DNA of 64,000 nt from Venturia oleaginea. Lineage: Eukaryota > Ascomycota > Dothideomycetes > Venturiales > Venturiaceae. The stretch covers positions 682,001 to 746,000 of the forward strand of contig JABMLP010000009.1 in assembly GCA_013176395.1 (NCBI GenBank), in the 5' to 3' direction. The translations under genes were made by a program, and so were the position numbers. Each line of letters opens with the position of its first letter. The stretch's first letter is position 1. Shown here piece by piece: positions 21,301-35,151 of the stretch. The notes below the pieces were generated by a model, which made no database searches, was not told the DNA's origin, and saw only the letters and a program-made list of their open reading frames with translations.

Positions 21301-24300
21301 AGACTTGCGTTCGTGTGCCATTTACGGTTTGCTGGGAGATCGAATGCACGCCATTGGCCCGCATTGCTGACTTCTCCGTCCATGGCAGTAGTTGGTTAAG
21401 AATGGGGGCGAGCATGGGAAATTGAACAACCCATGCTTGGATATCGTTGCTCAAGGTTTCAATGGTTCTTTGTGCCTGCTCAACGACTTCTTTCTTGCTA
21501 GACGTCCACACTCCTTGAGGCAAAGTTGGGAAGTCAATAAATCCAGCAGCACAAACATCGATCTGGTTTATGCGTTCAGTGAGCCCAGATACGACCGTTG
21601 TCGCGTCGAACTTTCCGAGCTCAGCTTGAGCAGAGACGATTTTAACAAATACCTGAGCGACAGACTTCAGCCAAGACACAGTCCGCAACATGTCCGTAAA
21701 ATATCCATCATGAACAGGTTGTGCCCAAGCTTTGACACTACCTTGCTTCCAAAGATTGGCCAGCTGTGAGAGTGCGTTCTCGAGCTCCCCACACTCCGCC
21801 ACAGCAGGAACAAGAACCTTGCGCTGCTCCAGCAATCGGTGAAGAATACCCTCAAGATATCCAGTACTTCTCTTCACTTCAGCAGGTGTAAGATCACCGG
21901 AATGTTCCCTCTGTATTTGTCGCGCCTTCGGCATGAGACTCAAAGTCCTGTGGAAGTGGTACTCTGCATCTTTGCCTAGTGAGATGGCCTCAACAGAAGG
22001 TGGAAGTCGATGCAAGAATAAGGGCAGCGCTGTCCTGAGTATCGAGCACATCACTGGAAAGATTATACTTGAAGCCCATTCTCTTCAGATCCTTCAACAC
22101 ATCGGCGAATCGCACACGTTTTCGGTTCTTGAGATGTTTGACTTTGTCTTTTGTCTCCTCATTCAAGATCGTGGGCGTAGCTTTGGCCAACGATGTCATA
22201 TCATTTTCGAGCGTCTGTAGGAACTCTCGAATCTCCTCTGCGCCATCCAAGAAATCCTGAGAAGGCACAGTCAAATCATACATCAAAGTGACTGTCTTTG
22301 TTGTATTCTTGAAACGAGCGGGAACGGCGGCCCAGTCTGAGTAGGCCGTTTCGCAGACCTTCAAGGCCTGTGGATTAGCTTCTGGAACAGCAGAGTTGCT
22401 ATTGATCTCTGGGCTTGGCGACTCAGCCTCGACAGGCGGTCCTTCTTCGATGATACCATTGACGGATCTATCAAGCAGAGCTCTAAATTTGCGGACGAGA
22501 TTGAATAACTTCTTGTGTGAGGTCTTGGCGCTCTGCTTGAGGGCCTCAATGTTAACGTCCCTCCAGCTGGCGAGCTGCACCACCTCTTTAACTTTCTTTT
22601 CAAGAACGACTCTGTTCTTAGCCAACGTCTCTTCGATAGGCCTAACGAAGCGAGAGTAGTAAGCGATGAAGTTAACCAAGGAGGAGTATATTGGCAACAA
22701 CTTGGGAAGCGTGTCAAGCATAGCCTTCAAATGTTCTCGGAACTGCACGAGCAATCCCAATCGTCCTTGATATTGGCCCAGGGTAGCAGTTCTGAAGAAG
22801 CCTTCTAATGTTCTCAGGAGCTCAGTCGCGTGCAGCTTCAAATCAATGCCTGATTCCACAAGTTGAAGCGGAACAGCAATGATGTTCTCATAAGCCACAA
22901 ACCACCAACTCTTAACATTCTCGACACACTTGTCCATCTCTAGATCGAAGAGGCGCATCCAGGTCGTCAATTCGAGTTTTCTCCAGGAGACGATCAATTT
23001 CGTAACTTCGTCATACAGACTCGCGACACTTAATTCTTTGGAAGCAACTCGTTCCCATTCGTTCATGGTCTCATAAAACTTCTCAAGCTTGGTGATGAAT
23101 TTGGCGATGGGTTCTGTGTGAGCAAAGGCTAGAAGATCATGTCCAACACGAATGACATCTTGGATGGTTACGTGTTCTGGGTAGATAGTTTGGAGGTGTC
23201 GGAATCGTTCTTGAATCCGTTGAATAAGTGAAGCCAAGTTTCGAGCTTCTGCAACGTTGGCGTCAGTGTAGATATTGTACGCTTTGTTCGCTGTCGTGCC
23301 GGATTTGAGGGTCTCCTTGACACGTTGAATCGAGAGGTAAATGGATGGAAGTGCGACAGCAATTGGCTGACTTGGGCCCTCCAAGCCAGAAGAAGTACTT
23401 TGGTTATTCTTTTTGACAAGTTGCGTTACCAGATCCTCGGGATCCGCTTTCATGCAGAAAATTTGGGAGTGAAGTGCTGAGATCTTGACTGCTGCTTCCC
23501 TTGGTGATTGCATTGTCTTCTCATCCTCAGCTGCTGACGTTTCTTGAGCATCGTAGTCAGGGAATAATTCATTGTACTCTGCTTCATCAACCTGTTCTTC
23601 CTCATCCTGGTCACCTCGGAATGTGTACAAGCTGGAGCTTTGAGCATACTTGATGCGCTCATCAGCCATCTTGTCTTTCCAGGCAACATAGAGATGATAA
23701 AAGATGTTGTGAGCTTCATCCATGAAGCGAGGTCGTCCACCTTTGGCCTTTTCAACGTTCTGGGCAGTCGCAAGAAGAGTGAGATTATGAAGCGAAATTG
23801 AAGAGTATTGCTGCATCTGGTAGTTGGCGGTCGAGCAACTAAGCGATCTCAAGGCGACGAGTACATTGTTACTGATGGCTATTTCGCCATGGTCAGTTCC
23901 AGAAGCCATTTCGACTAAAGTCAGGCCGACGGTCAAGCACCGCAGGAAGCCAATCAAAGGAACCACGATGTCATCGTAAGCGCGATAGTTGCGACGCAAT
24001 CGATGGACGAGTTGCGAGATATTCTGAGTTACGCTTGCGTCCAATGGACCTTGGCTGATCCTGAAATGTTGTTGGACGGTCCGTGCAACCTGAAGAATAG
24101 CATTAAACTCGCCCTGCAAAATACTGAGCTGTGACCGTGGTGGCCGTGGGATTTGCAATTCGGCCGCATCGGCAGGGAGACTGTTGAGTTCTTGCTCAGC
24201 AACATCATATCGAAGATTGCGACGCTGACCAGAGAAAGATCGTTCGAAAAACTCAAGAGCTTGAAGTTTGTTGTGCAAACTATCCTTGCGCTGGATGAGG

Positions 24301-27300
24301 AGTTCTCGTTGGATCGTCTCTTTGAGGGCCGGGTCGAAAGATCGATCGGGAACATATGCAAATATGCAAGTCAAAGCAAAACATATCCACAGCCGTGACT
24401 GATCCAGGGCGTTCACTGACGAGTTCCCTGACTGGAGAGCACGCGGAATCTGAATGCCAACGTTCGAAAGTTCCGCTACGAGAGCTTGTTGAACAAGAGA
24501 TATCTTGCTTAGTTGGTCTTCGCATACTATATCTGAGCCGATGGAAATAACTTGTCCCAGTGCCTCCAATTCAAGATGGACTTGGTCGATATTTGAAAGG
24601 TGGACCTTGTCTACTTTTGCCAGGCGTTGGACCAGCGGCGTGGAGAGGTTTTTCCGGATCGCCCGTGGAGCAGCCGGGACATCGTCGCTTCCGAGATAGC
24701 GGTCGATAGATGCGAGAATGTCTTGGAAAGAATAGGAAGGAGATGTCGAAATTGCCAAAGTTCCAACGGTGGGCCTACAAGCGAAAAACGATATCTGCGA
24801 ACGCAAATCTTGCACTTTGTGAGCTCCTTGACGCGTGATTTCACTCGGTAAGTCGAAGTGTTGGCAGATTGCTTCGAACTCCGCAGCAAAATAAGGGAAT
24901 GCTCTGTCCAGTATTACTTCGTTAGGGGCTTCAATCGGTGCACCGATGCTTGTCTCAAGCTCTTGGATCAAGTCGTCGATCTCCGCGTCTTCATTGGTCG
25001 CCATCTGTATGGTCTTGCCGAAAACGTCTCGAAGTCTGCAAAGATCGGCAAGAGAAGTCTTGAGCGGGAAGATCTGGTTGTCGAATCTCTCTGCCAGAGC
25101 TTCGAGTCTCAAGAGTGAACTCAGTTTCTTCATTGAGGTGACAGTTTGTGGTCGGAACTGCTTCCACATGATCTCCATGCTCTTTCCAGTCGTAAGACCA
25201 GTGACCTCGTCCATCTTCTTCAAGGATTTGAGTTGATAGTCCAGGAATTCTTCGCTATGATGGCACGTCTCTTTCAACCGGCTCAAATCACCCTGCGCAA
25301 GACTGACATGAACATGATAAACGGCATCTTCGAGACGATTCGACTGCACGAGGTGGAATAGGGTCCACCAGAAACGTTGCATTTCTTTGACAGCTTGAAA
25401 GGCATTCTAATGCAGTGTTAGTCATTTCTACACCAAAATCAAACTTTGGACTGATCAATTACCAAGGAGAAATCCACATGTTGAAGCAGACTAGCAACAT
25501 GGCTCTTCAAGGCACCGAGCGAATCTTCTAAAAATGGCGACACCCGAATGGTCGCATCGTTTATCTTTGTAGGAAATTGTGCCGAGGCAACGGAGCGCTC
25601 GAAAAGGGTGACAGGACGTTTGTTGTGCGCTTCAGTTCGAGCTTTGGTGATCGCGTCTGTCATTTTCGATAATTCGAGCAGGGCGCCAAAAGCATCAGCT
25701 AGCCAATGCGAGCTCATGATCGACTCTCCGTGGACGCGAACTAGAATGCTGTTATTCAAAGGATGAATTGACTATATACATAATTAGACGATCAGTTCAA
25801 TGCTAAATACTAGTACTTGGTACCAAAGAACTGACCTGGATTTGCCCCGGAAGCTCTAGGTGAATCAGTCGTTGGGAATTGAGATTTCTCGTTACCCAAT
25901 CAGCGTCGATGGTGGAGAGTATACGCAACGTCTCTTGGACAGCAGATTGCAATGAAGAATCGTGCACGAGACCTTGGTTCAATTGCTCCTTGAATCTCTC
26001 TTGCAGTCCCAGGTCTTGGAAAGAAACATGATCGGCGGCAATTTCCACGACCTTTCCGAGCACTGGACCGACAATTGGTTCATTGTCCAAGCTGACAAGA
26101 TTCCTGTAACGATAAATTGAGGACTCAAGACCAAAGAATGCTTCGTTGTCTGCACAAGTAATGTCCGTGCCGTCTGCAGGCAACAGGAAGATCTCGATAG
26201 CTCTGTTACGCATGGCTCTGGACAGCTCACCATTGCGGGGATCGACAGTGAGAAAGATTCTAAAGTTCTGATGCGGTTTTACAATACGTGCCTGACCATT
26301 GTCCATTGGATGCTCATTGAGACTAAGGAAGCCACTAGGCTCAAGCAATGAGTTCAGTCGGTCGAGAACCGAGGAGCTGCACAAATTGGCGTTGTCCAAG
26401 ACAAGCCAATCACCACGTTCTAGAGACTGGACCAACAGCCCATCGACCCATTCAAATTGTGCCTTCTCGATCTGGTCGGGCTCTTCTAGCAGCAACTTAC
26501 AAGTGGTGTACAGATCTGTTAGCTCCTGGGCGATTTGGCTTGTTGTCTGGGTTTGCAGCCAATGGCCGATTGTTTGCAGGACAGTTCGCGATGGTTCTTG
26601 TTGCCAGAACATGGTATCCTCGAATGCTTGTGTGCTAGCGGCAGCGACAGCACCAGCAAGCATTGAACCAACGTATACCTTTTGGAAGTATTCCTTGGCC
26701 CGAGCTATGAACGCGGTCTTTCTCCGCGTTGGGTCAGCCTGTTCGTAACCACCTACAAGATCCATTGCATCGATGTCCGCGTTCATGGGAAAAGTCACCA
26801 GATTTGCGCCAGCTGCGGCAGCAAAGTGTTCTAGAACTGTAGTTTTCCCAGAGCCGGTGGGACCTACAAGAATGACCGGCCAGTTTTGCTGCGTACACAA
26901 CATCAAAGACTCGATTGCAGGTAAATGCGAAACTCGCAGTTGCGGTCTAGTTGGCTCGAGCATTAATGTTGCTTGATTTCTAGCCACTAGGCCAAGGCCA
27001 ACTTGATACGTGTCTGCAGCGAGATTGTGGTAGAAGCTACGCTGATCAGGGGATTGTTTGAACACTGATGCGTAGAGATGATCAAGGGCCGATCTATCAG
27101 AGGCGTTGCGGAACCGCTGGCGGAAGATGATGTCACAGAAATCATACGGTCTGCCAGAGGAGAGCAGCCCTTGGTTGTTGGTAAGAAGCTGAAGCCATCG
27201 AAGAGTGTCACGAAGATTGAACTCCCAAGGACTTCCTTGTGCCCCAAACTTGTGGGATTGTGTGACTTCGCGCTCGAGCTGGGCTACAAAAGAAGTGACA

Positions 27301-30300
27301 GTAGTGATAGCCTCATCTGGTGTGTTGGGGAACACTTGCTTGCAGATAAGAAGGAGATCCTTCTGTACAAAGACATCAGCATACACGACAGAAAATCGAT
27401 TGACAAAGGAAGCAGGGAGCCCTTTTCGACCTCCACCTTGATGATGAGGATTTTGTGCAGCGAATAGTCGGAAGTCCGGATGGCGTCTAAAAGTCTGATC
27501 TAGTTCTGCAATGTAAGCTTCAGCTCGATGATCCAAGCAGGCATTGAGACCCTCAAGAACTGATTGCGATGCCAGATTCATTTCGTCAAGGAGGACCCAG
27601 TCACCATTCTTCATGGCGGACAAGAATGAAGCATCTCTCCAGGCAAAGGATCCGACGCTTGCTCCGTCCACTGGGACATCAGAGCCGAATAGATCCATGA
27701 GGTCAGTTTGTTCCGACAAGTTGATGCGGACGAGACGTTTTCCAAGAGATTTGGCGATGGCAGTAACAAGCGTGGTCTTTCCAACACCAGGATTTCCTTC
27801 GATGAGGATAGGCTTAATAAGTTGGAGAGCGCGGAACACACGCATAGCGTTAGACCGCGTGGTCGGTGCCGTGAAAGAAAAGCTTGAGTCGGTCTCAGCA
27901 CCCGTCAATCTCGGTAAGTGGAATGGACCAATCCCAAATTCTTCGTTCGACACGCTGAGATCGGGAGCAGCAAAATAAATGGGGGCAAGGTCCATGTAAA
28001 GAAGGTCACTCAGCTTCGTAACACACTTGCGGCGCTCAGCCTCGATAGTATTGGATGCGATCGATAGCATTGCAGCTGGGTTGGCGCCCAGGGTGTCGAT
28101 ATAGACCATTGCTGCGCCGTGCATGATTGCGAACACGGGCTCTGCTGATCGTGACTTGTTGATGAAGTCAATCCAGCCGAGAGTGTCACGTATCGAGATT
28201 GCTGATGTCGCTGATTTGTTGTATGTCTCGTTGAACCAGTGAGAGAAACTAACAATGGCATCTGCAAAGTGAGTTGTCTCCGGGGTAAGCTTTGCTCTGA
28301 CAATCTCGAGAATATCTTCCATATCGTAGAGAGATGGTACCCAGATTTCAGTGAAACGATTGCGAAGAGCTGGAGAGAGCTCTTTTTTCCCGTAATCACC
28401 TCCAGGATTCATTGTCGCGAGAAATTGGAAGCCCTCCTCTGCAGTAACGGCAGAATCCACAGAGCCTTTCTCGGCTAACAGTAGGCTTCTGCCAGACTCA
28501 AGCACACTGTTGAGACGTTCTAGGACAGAATCATCAGCCAGAGAGATCTCATCGAGAAGGAAGAGCTGGCCACTCTTCATGGCGGATACAAGAGCACCAT
28601 CACTCCATTCGAATAGTGCCTTTGACTTGTCGCGCAGATCCTGAATTTGTTTCTTGATATTTTCGGGAATTGCTGCTGGTTCAATCTGTTCGTAAGCCTT
28701 TATGAGATCGCTGAGTGCTGCCTCAATAGCTGCACGGTTTCGAATTGGTCGCTGCGAACCGATGAGATCTCCAGTCTCCGTGTTCTGATGTGCATTGACA
28801 ATAAACAGTTCTTTTCCGAATGTGTCTGCAAGCATCTGACATACGGTGGTCTTGCCACATCCTGTCTCACCGATCAACAAGACCGGTTCATTGTTACGAA
28901 GGGCGTGAGAGACAAGACAAAAAAGCCTTCGCATAGATTTGGTCCAGACCACGCCAGACGAGTGACTCTGATTTATGTATTGGATCATTTCAGCGGACTT
29001 CTCCGGCGCATACAACGTTTGGTCGTCGATGTGGACTCGAGGCCCTTTTAGACTCAGGACTTCTTCAATGATGCTCTTGACTTTATCCCGCTCTTCGCCT
29101 TTGCGAACACGTTCCGCCAACAGCATGTATCCGTTTACGGCAAGGTCATGAATAGTGTCTGCTCTCCTCAATGCCCATCGGAACAGATCGCGGAGTGTCG
29201 CAAAACTCTTCGTTTCAAACAAACGATTCTCCTGTCGAAGTTCTGAGAGCTTTTTGTAAGTATTGACAATGCGCTGAGCCCAAGATTGAGGGATTTGGGT
29301 GCGCTGGTGCAAGATTATGCATAGCTCATCCTCCGGTATGTCACCGAAATGCAGCTCCAAGAATCGATTGCGGAAAGCCCGAGAAAGATGTTTGCGTCCT
29401 CCATATAGTCCTGCAGGATTTTGGGTAGCAAAAAGCATGAAGTCCGGATGAGGTCTCACAATTTCTTGGGTCTCTGGAATCAGAAGCTCACGGTTGTCGT
29501 CCAATAGTCGATTGAGGGCTTCCAAGACATCAGTTGGGGCAAGATTCAGCTCGTCAAGAACGATCCAGTAGCCTTTCTTCAGAGCCTCTACTAACACTCC
29601 TTCCTGGAAATAAAGCTTGCCATTGGTCCCAGACATGTACGTTCCGAGGTATTCTTGTAGATCGGTGTGCTCGTGGTTGTTGATGCGAACGAACTTATTA
29701 CCTGAGATTTTAGCAAGATATTCGATCATACTAGTTTTGCCCGAGGATGTGGGTCCTTGAATGAGAATCGGCAGTTTCCGCGTTGAGACTGCTCGTATCA
29801 AGTTATTGAGATTGTGACGAACAGAATTTGTGATGATGTAATGAGGTTGAGGTTGTGGTTGTGATGGTCCTTTGCGCAGCCAATGGTGACCTTCTTGAAC
29901 ATATTCGAGACCATCAACTGGACGTGGAAGTGCTTTGTTCAGTTCTGATTTCATGTTCTTATGCTTGCTGAACAGATAATGCTCGATCAGTGGAGTGAGC
30001 AAGGCTTCGGATGTGCTGTCGAGGAGCGTGAGGAAGCTCATGTGAAAGCCTTCTAATAGTGCTCGTCGATAGATACCGTCCTTCGCCATGACAGGTGCCG
30101 CAACGTCTTTGGCATAGGTCAATGTCCTCGTCAGGGTTCGCAGACTGAAGTGCGGCTTTTGGCCAGCTCCATCGACGAGACGATTCTCAGCTGCATGCTC
30201 TTGAATTCTCTGGTAGAGGTTCGTTATGTCAGAGACAAGTTGAAGACCCAAGTTTGGATCTAGGTAACTTTGCACAATGCTTTCTAAACTTCTTGGATCT

Positions 30301-32987
30301 TGGTCAGGACTGTCCACATAGAGCTCTGTGAAGCGCGACCTGATGCCGGGAGGGAGATCCTTTTTGCCAACGTCGGTTGCGGGATTCATGGCAGCAAACA
30401 CGCGGAAGTTGGGATGAGCTGTAACTCGCTCGATGTTGCCGGCTTCGGTCAGCAGCAGAGATGGGGTGGATCCTAGGGTTCCTCCCAATAGATCGACCAG
30501 TGCCTCCAAAGTATCTGGCGTTGCCAAGTTGATCTCATCGAGAAGTACCCAGTGTCCATTTCGCACAGCCTTAACAATGGTTCCCTCGACGAATCTGAAA
30601 GCAAAGGCATCCGACTTGCTCGCAAGCTGATTGTCCAAATCATCGACATCGGCCGCAAACTTCCTCCATCTAGCTTGATAGAATCCTGATATGTCGTCGC
30701 CGTTGACGCCATTGGTGGCTACGACCTTCTGCTTCTTCTTCGGGTGGCGAGTAGCTGTTGCCGAGGGAGTGGTTGCTTCCGAAGAATCTTTCGCGGCTTT
30801 TGCAGTCTTTGCAGCGAAGGTTGCCAGAGTCTGGGCGGCAGCGCCTTTCCAGACGGCGCAAACCCTCTTCCAGTCTCCTTTTGCCGTAGCCTTTCCGAGC
30901 ACGGCAACAAATTTAGCGTGGGTAGCGTCTTTCTTAGCTGGCAACAGCTCATGCTCGAAAAGATCGTCGAACTCTTCTTTCAGGGGCATGATTAGTCCGC
31001 GAACATTGACTGGCTTGAACCCGCCTAGCAAATCGCCGCTTTCACTTTGTTGAGAAAGATTGAAAGAGACCAGCTTTCGCCCCAGCCTCTCGGCCAGATA
31101 CTGCACACACGTTGTCTTGCCTATTCCAGTCTCTCCCACGAGCAACATGGGTTCCTGATTCTCCACGGAAGAGGCAAGTTTCTCCATCAGTCTCAGAGTA
31201 TGGGGAGAAGTTGCAAACTGCTGTCTCATGGTGCGCTGTTTCTTAACCTGTCCGACGGTAACACGGCCAATAGAAAGTTGCCTTAGCTTCTCCGATGATA
31301 CCAGTCGTACCTCGCGGTGCTTCAAGAGATGCTCCCTCCGCATGCCATCGATATGAAGCTCCTCGGCAATATAGGCCACGAATCTTTGGAAGACTTCACC
31401 GCCTTGAAGATATCCAGCAAAGCAATCTACTGCCTCTAGGAACATATGATCAAGGAGTGTGTCGGAAAAGGGGCCTCGAGCGAAAGCAGATTGCATACGA
31501 TGACACCATTTGAGCAAATCTCGAGGATTCAGAGGTCTTGCGGAGCCAGTCTTGACAGCGGATGCGAATCCGGGATCTTTCGTCGCCCACTTTAGACGTC
31601 CATAGACCTTGATGATGCTAGGAACGTGAAGTTGCAATTGTGGAAAGGTCTGATTGACAACCTCCTTCAACTCGTCATCGTCGAGCATATTAATTGGAAC
31701 TTGTCGCCAGAAGCGGCTGCCAATCATGTGCTTTCGAGGCATGGTCTCGTTTCCATGCACGTCGTAATTCGTTCGCATTGTCGCAATGATCCTGAACCCC
31801 CTAGCAGCCTGAACTGTCTCGCTACGGTTTGGAATGAGCAGCTCTCCGCGTTCGATCAAAGGCAGAAGTGTGCTGATAATCTCATTCGGAGCACGATCAA
31901 GATCCTCAATGAACACCCAACGACCTTCACGAACGGCCGTGGTAAGCGCGCCAGCTCGCCACACAAATGTGCCAGGGGTGGATCCAGATGTGTACATTCC
32001 AATCAGCATCTTCGCGTCGCTCTGCTCGTTCAAGTGAAGTGTAACCATTGTGTCTAACTTGTTCAACTGCTGCGCACAGTAGTTCACGACTGCTGTCTTT
32101 CCAGCCCCAGCAAGTCCCGTCAGCAGCAGCGGCTTCGTGTGTAGGAGACCTGCTGTAAAGGCTCGACAATTTTCCACGGTAGACACTGTGGGAACAAATC
32201 TGGCCAACGACGAGCTCGAGGGAGGTCCTCCAAGTCGAGGCATCAGCCTACCAAATATCTCCACAGTCGATTCGGTCAGGTCTGTCTGATGTATGATCCG
32301 ACTCAAAGGAGCTTTCTGCAATCCGACCGCCTTCGCCATCTCCTTCTGCAAGCCTCCCATGTCCTTCCATCTCTTCTCCTCCCATAGGCTGAGGAATCTG
32401 TAGTCAATGTTCTTACCTTCCCAAAGACCAAGAATGGCGTCCGAGCCTAGGTATTTTGAGATCATAACCTCCATAGTAGCATCCGATGCATGCATGTATA
32501 GACATATTATCCGAATTGCGAGATATCTGACGGCACGAGACGTATGGCTGAGTCCAGAGTAGATGTTCGAGATCTTGACGTGCTTCCCAAAGCTCTTGCT
32601 GTCGAATACCAATATCCGAAACACTCCTAGCAGAAGCTCCGACAATGTTCCCTCCTCCAGGTCGATCCAGAGTTCCAGCCGAGAAGCATGTTGGCGCGTG
32701 AAGAAAGCTTCAGCATACTCGCTCAAGTGAGGTGCAAAGTGCAGTATTCGACCAAAGGCGGGGGCTATCTTTGCGAAATCGTTCGAGGAAATCCACCGCG
32801 CACATATTTCAGCAAAGAGCGGTTCGAGATGTGTGTGGAGAGTGTCGGTATATCTTAGGTCGAGGGCGGAGGAAGCAATCGCGGCGAGAAATGTGGTGTT
32901 CGGTGCATTGCGAATGATGTCGACGAGTTCGTGTGGTAATCGCGATTCTCTGGAGAGCAGCACAGCGATTTGCGCCGAACAATCCAT
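18368..32987 (-). CDS. MDN1: midasin, dynein-like AAA+ ATPase of 60S ribosome maturation
   Basis: Giant AAA+ protein (yeast Mdn1/Rea1, ~4,830 aa here) that strips assembly factors (Ytm1, Rsa4) from pre-60S particles in nucleolus and nucleoplasm. Exons: 25836-32987, 25463-25771, ~22010-25406 and 18368-~22050. Introns 1 and 2 are 64 and 56 nt. Six P-loops appear in order at residues ~291 (GLAGAGKT), ~619 (GETGIGKT), ~1082 (GPTSSGKT), ~1372 (GETGCGKT), ~1732 (GNPGVGKT) and ~2044 (GPTGSGKT). Walker B pairs include VLLDEINLA, IVLDELNLAP and VLLDEMNLAS; AAA6 has LVLDNANLC. Then come the long linker, an Asp/Glu-rich segment (encoded ~20130-20930) and a C-terminal MIDAS domain with DxSxS (AVDDSKSMG). 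Between exons 3 and 4 (21990-22054) the frame changes without a good intron: a 61-nt GTGCTC...TTGAG intron or a one-base error would explain it. The gene is otherwise complete and essential in yeast. Confidence 0.95.
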
Positions 32988-33192
32988 GGTTATATTACAG
33001 CTCAGAGATATGATCTCGAGTGTGTTGCTGTATGAATTATCTCGAGGCGCATCTAGAAATGTTTTGGCGGGTCATGGATAACTTTTTTTTGATAGACCTC
33101 ACAACCCCAGCAAGGCTAACAAGTGCAACTATTTTGAGGTCCGACCTTTTTCTCTCTCCATATCAACACCCACTCATTGATCGCCATCCACC
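32988..33192. promoter_or_regulatory. shared divergent promoter of MDN1 and MRPL12
   Basis: Only 205 bp separate the ATG of MDN1 (minus, 32987) from the ATG of MRPL12 (plus, 33193), so both promoters must lie here. The stretch contains a T-rich run (aactttttttt at ~33078) and another pyrimidine tract (ctttttctctctcc at ~33146). No specific factor site is claimed. Confidence 0.6.
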
Positions 33193-33980
33193 ATGTCTCT
33201 GCCAATCCAATCCACAGCTCGATGCTGTATACGCGCCACCCGCTCATCATACTCGCGCAACACCCTCCAATGCACCTCCACACTTCGCCGCACCCAATCG
33301 AGAAGATGGCAATCCACCGAGGCCGCCGCAGTCACAAACCCAAAGATTGAAGGACTCGTGTCAGAAATTGGAAATTTGACGTTGTTGGAGACGGCAGATT
33401 TGATCAAAGAGCTTAAGGTACGTTTGTGGTGTTGGTGGGCGGTATGGATTACCATACTCGCATGTTCCGGGGTATCATGAATGTCATGACCTCTGGACTT
33501 TGCTACAGTTGGCATTGGATTATTGACCACTGTGATTATCCATATTTTGATCCTTAGCTTGAAGTACATAATTCCAGAATCTCGTCACATATCCTAAATC
33601 CAGATTTCATACGCAAGATACTAACTCTCACTTCCTAGACCCGTCTCAACCTCCCGGATATACCAATGGGTGGCTTCATGGCCGCTGGTCCAGCAGGAGG
33701 CGCACCCGCAGCGGCGGCAGCGCCTGTAGAAGAAGAGGAGGAAGCCGCCCCAGCAGCCCAAGAAAAGACCCTCTTCAACCTTAAATTACAATCCTTCGAA
33801 GCCACGAGCAAGCCGAAGGTTATCAAGGAAATCAAATCAATGTTAGGGTTATCATTGGTAGACTCGAAGAAATTTGTCGAAAGCGCGCCAAAGATGATGA
33901 AAGAGGGTGTGCCAAAGGAGGAGGCGGAGAAGATTTTGGCGACACTCAAGGCATTGGGTGCGGTGGTCGTTATGGAGTAG
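33193..33980 (+). CDS. MRPL12: mitochondrial ribosomal protein bL12m (L7/L12 family)
   Basis: Component of the stalk of the mitochondrial large ribosomal subunit that recruits translation factors. Two exons (33193-33417, 33639-33980) with a 221-bp intron give 188 aa. Residues ~1-45 are Arg/Ser-rich with almost no acidic residues, as expected of a mitochondrial presequence (RATRSSYSRNTLQCTSTLRR). The L12 N-terminal dimerisation domain follows (IGNLTLLETADLIKELKTRL), then an Ala/Gly/Glu-rich hinge (PAGGAPAAAAAPVEEEEEAA) and the C-terminal domain (KTLFNLKLQSFEATSKPKVI, then IKSMLGLSLVDSKKFVESAP). Length and order are normal. It is divergently transcribed with MDN1, pairing a mitochondrial with a cytosolic ribosome gene. 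Confidence 0.95.
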
Positions 33981-35151
33981 AATATTGCGCATGGATAAGC
34001 AGCGCCAGAGAAGAGGAATGGCATTGGGAAACGCATCAAACGGCCTTTATGTCAATGTAGAAATATATGAGTGGAATGGCCATGCACGTATGCAAGGAAC
34101 AATCAATGTATACTGTTGGCATAACCTGGACTTCGGATTCTTCTTGGAAGTAAACCTCCATATCAGGAACAATGTCTCCAAATCTCTAGCCATCACCTAC
34201 CCTAGTAATCGCTAAGAGCTCACAGCCATCGACACAGACTCTACTATAACAACCTCACCTAAATTTGTCTCTCCTCATCGCGCCACCACAGTTCATCACT
34301 AACTACCCTTCTTCCCACAACAGACGTCTCTCCAATTCGAAATAACCAATTTTACCAGCCCCTGAAATTCCCTAAACTCCGGATACCTCAGCTACCATCA
34401 AACTCAGCTAGAAACTCAGCCCGAGCTAAACCGGTTCGAAAACCCTCACCATCATCAGACCCAAAAATTCCAAAGTCCCATTCTAAAGCAGTCAACTACT
34501 AGACGGACACTTAGCGTAATTGTTGCCTAGGTATGTATGAAACCAGACGAACCCAACATGAAAGGAGATAAATCGGCAAGTACTCGTCACCACAGTCTAA
34601 AGAAAGTTTGACTATAAAGTTGTGGAAATCATGGGCATGGCCATACCTGGAGTTTCAGATAACGCTGTGTCAAAGAAATATCAACATCCAATTCTCGCTA
34701 TCGGCGAGAAGGTTGGGGTCTAAGGGTACATGTAGTTTGTATAGAAACAGCTAATCGACTACTCTGTCCCTCCAGATTTGGTGTGGAAAGTTGTGCAGGG
34801 CCATCCCCATGAATGACTATGCTTTTAGAGGCCTTGGAGGTTAAGTGAGGGATGTAGCAGGAGAGGAATCACCTACATGCTCCTTAATGTGATTCTTATG
34901 CTGCAAAATGGATTTAAGCATATTCGAGAAACATGATTTGGGACACACGAAACGCTGCTACTATTTCTTTCGTGAGCCAGAGGGCATCTGAAAGATACCG
35001 ACGTTAGTCTCGTACTCTCTTTCGCCATGTGACGAATTGCAAAGATCCCACAACGCCAACGCTGTTGGTATAATCATAACACCATAGAAATGCCACAGTC
35101 CAGTACTGAATACCCAATGCCCCTAAAATTCAATCCACATGCATGCGAGTC
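33981..35151. other. gene-free stretch
   Basis: No ORF with protein-like features. It holds the 3' flanks of the convergent genes MRPL12 and CTK3. No repeat or RNA gene seen. Confidence 0.45.
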
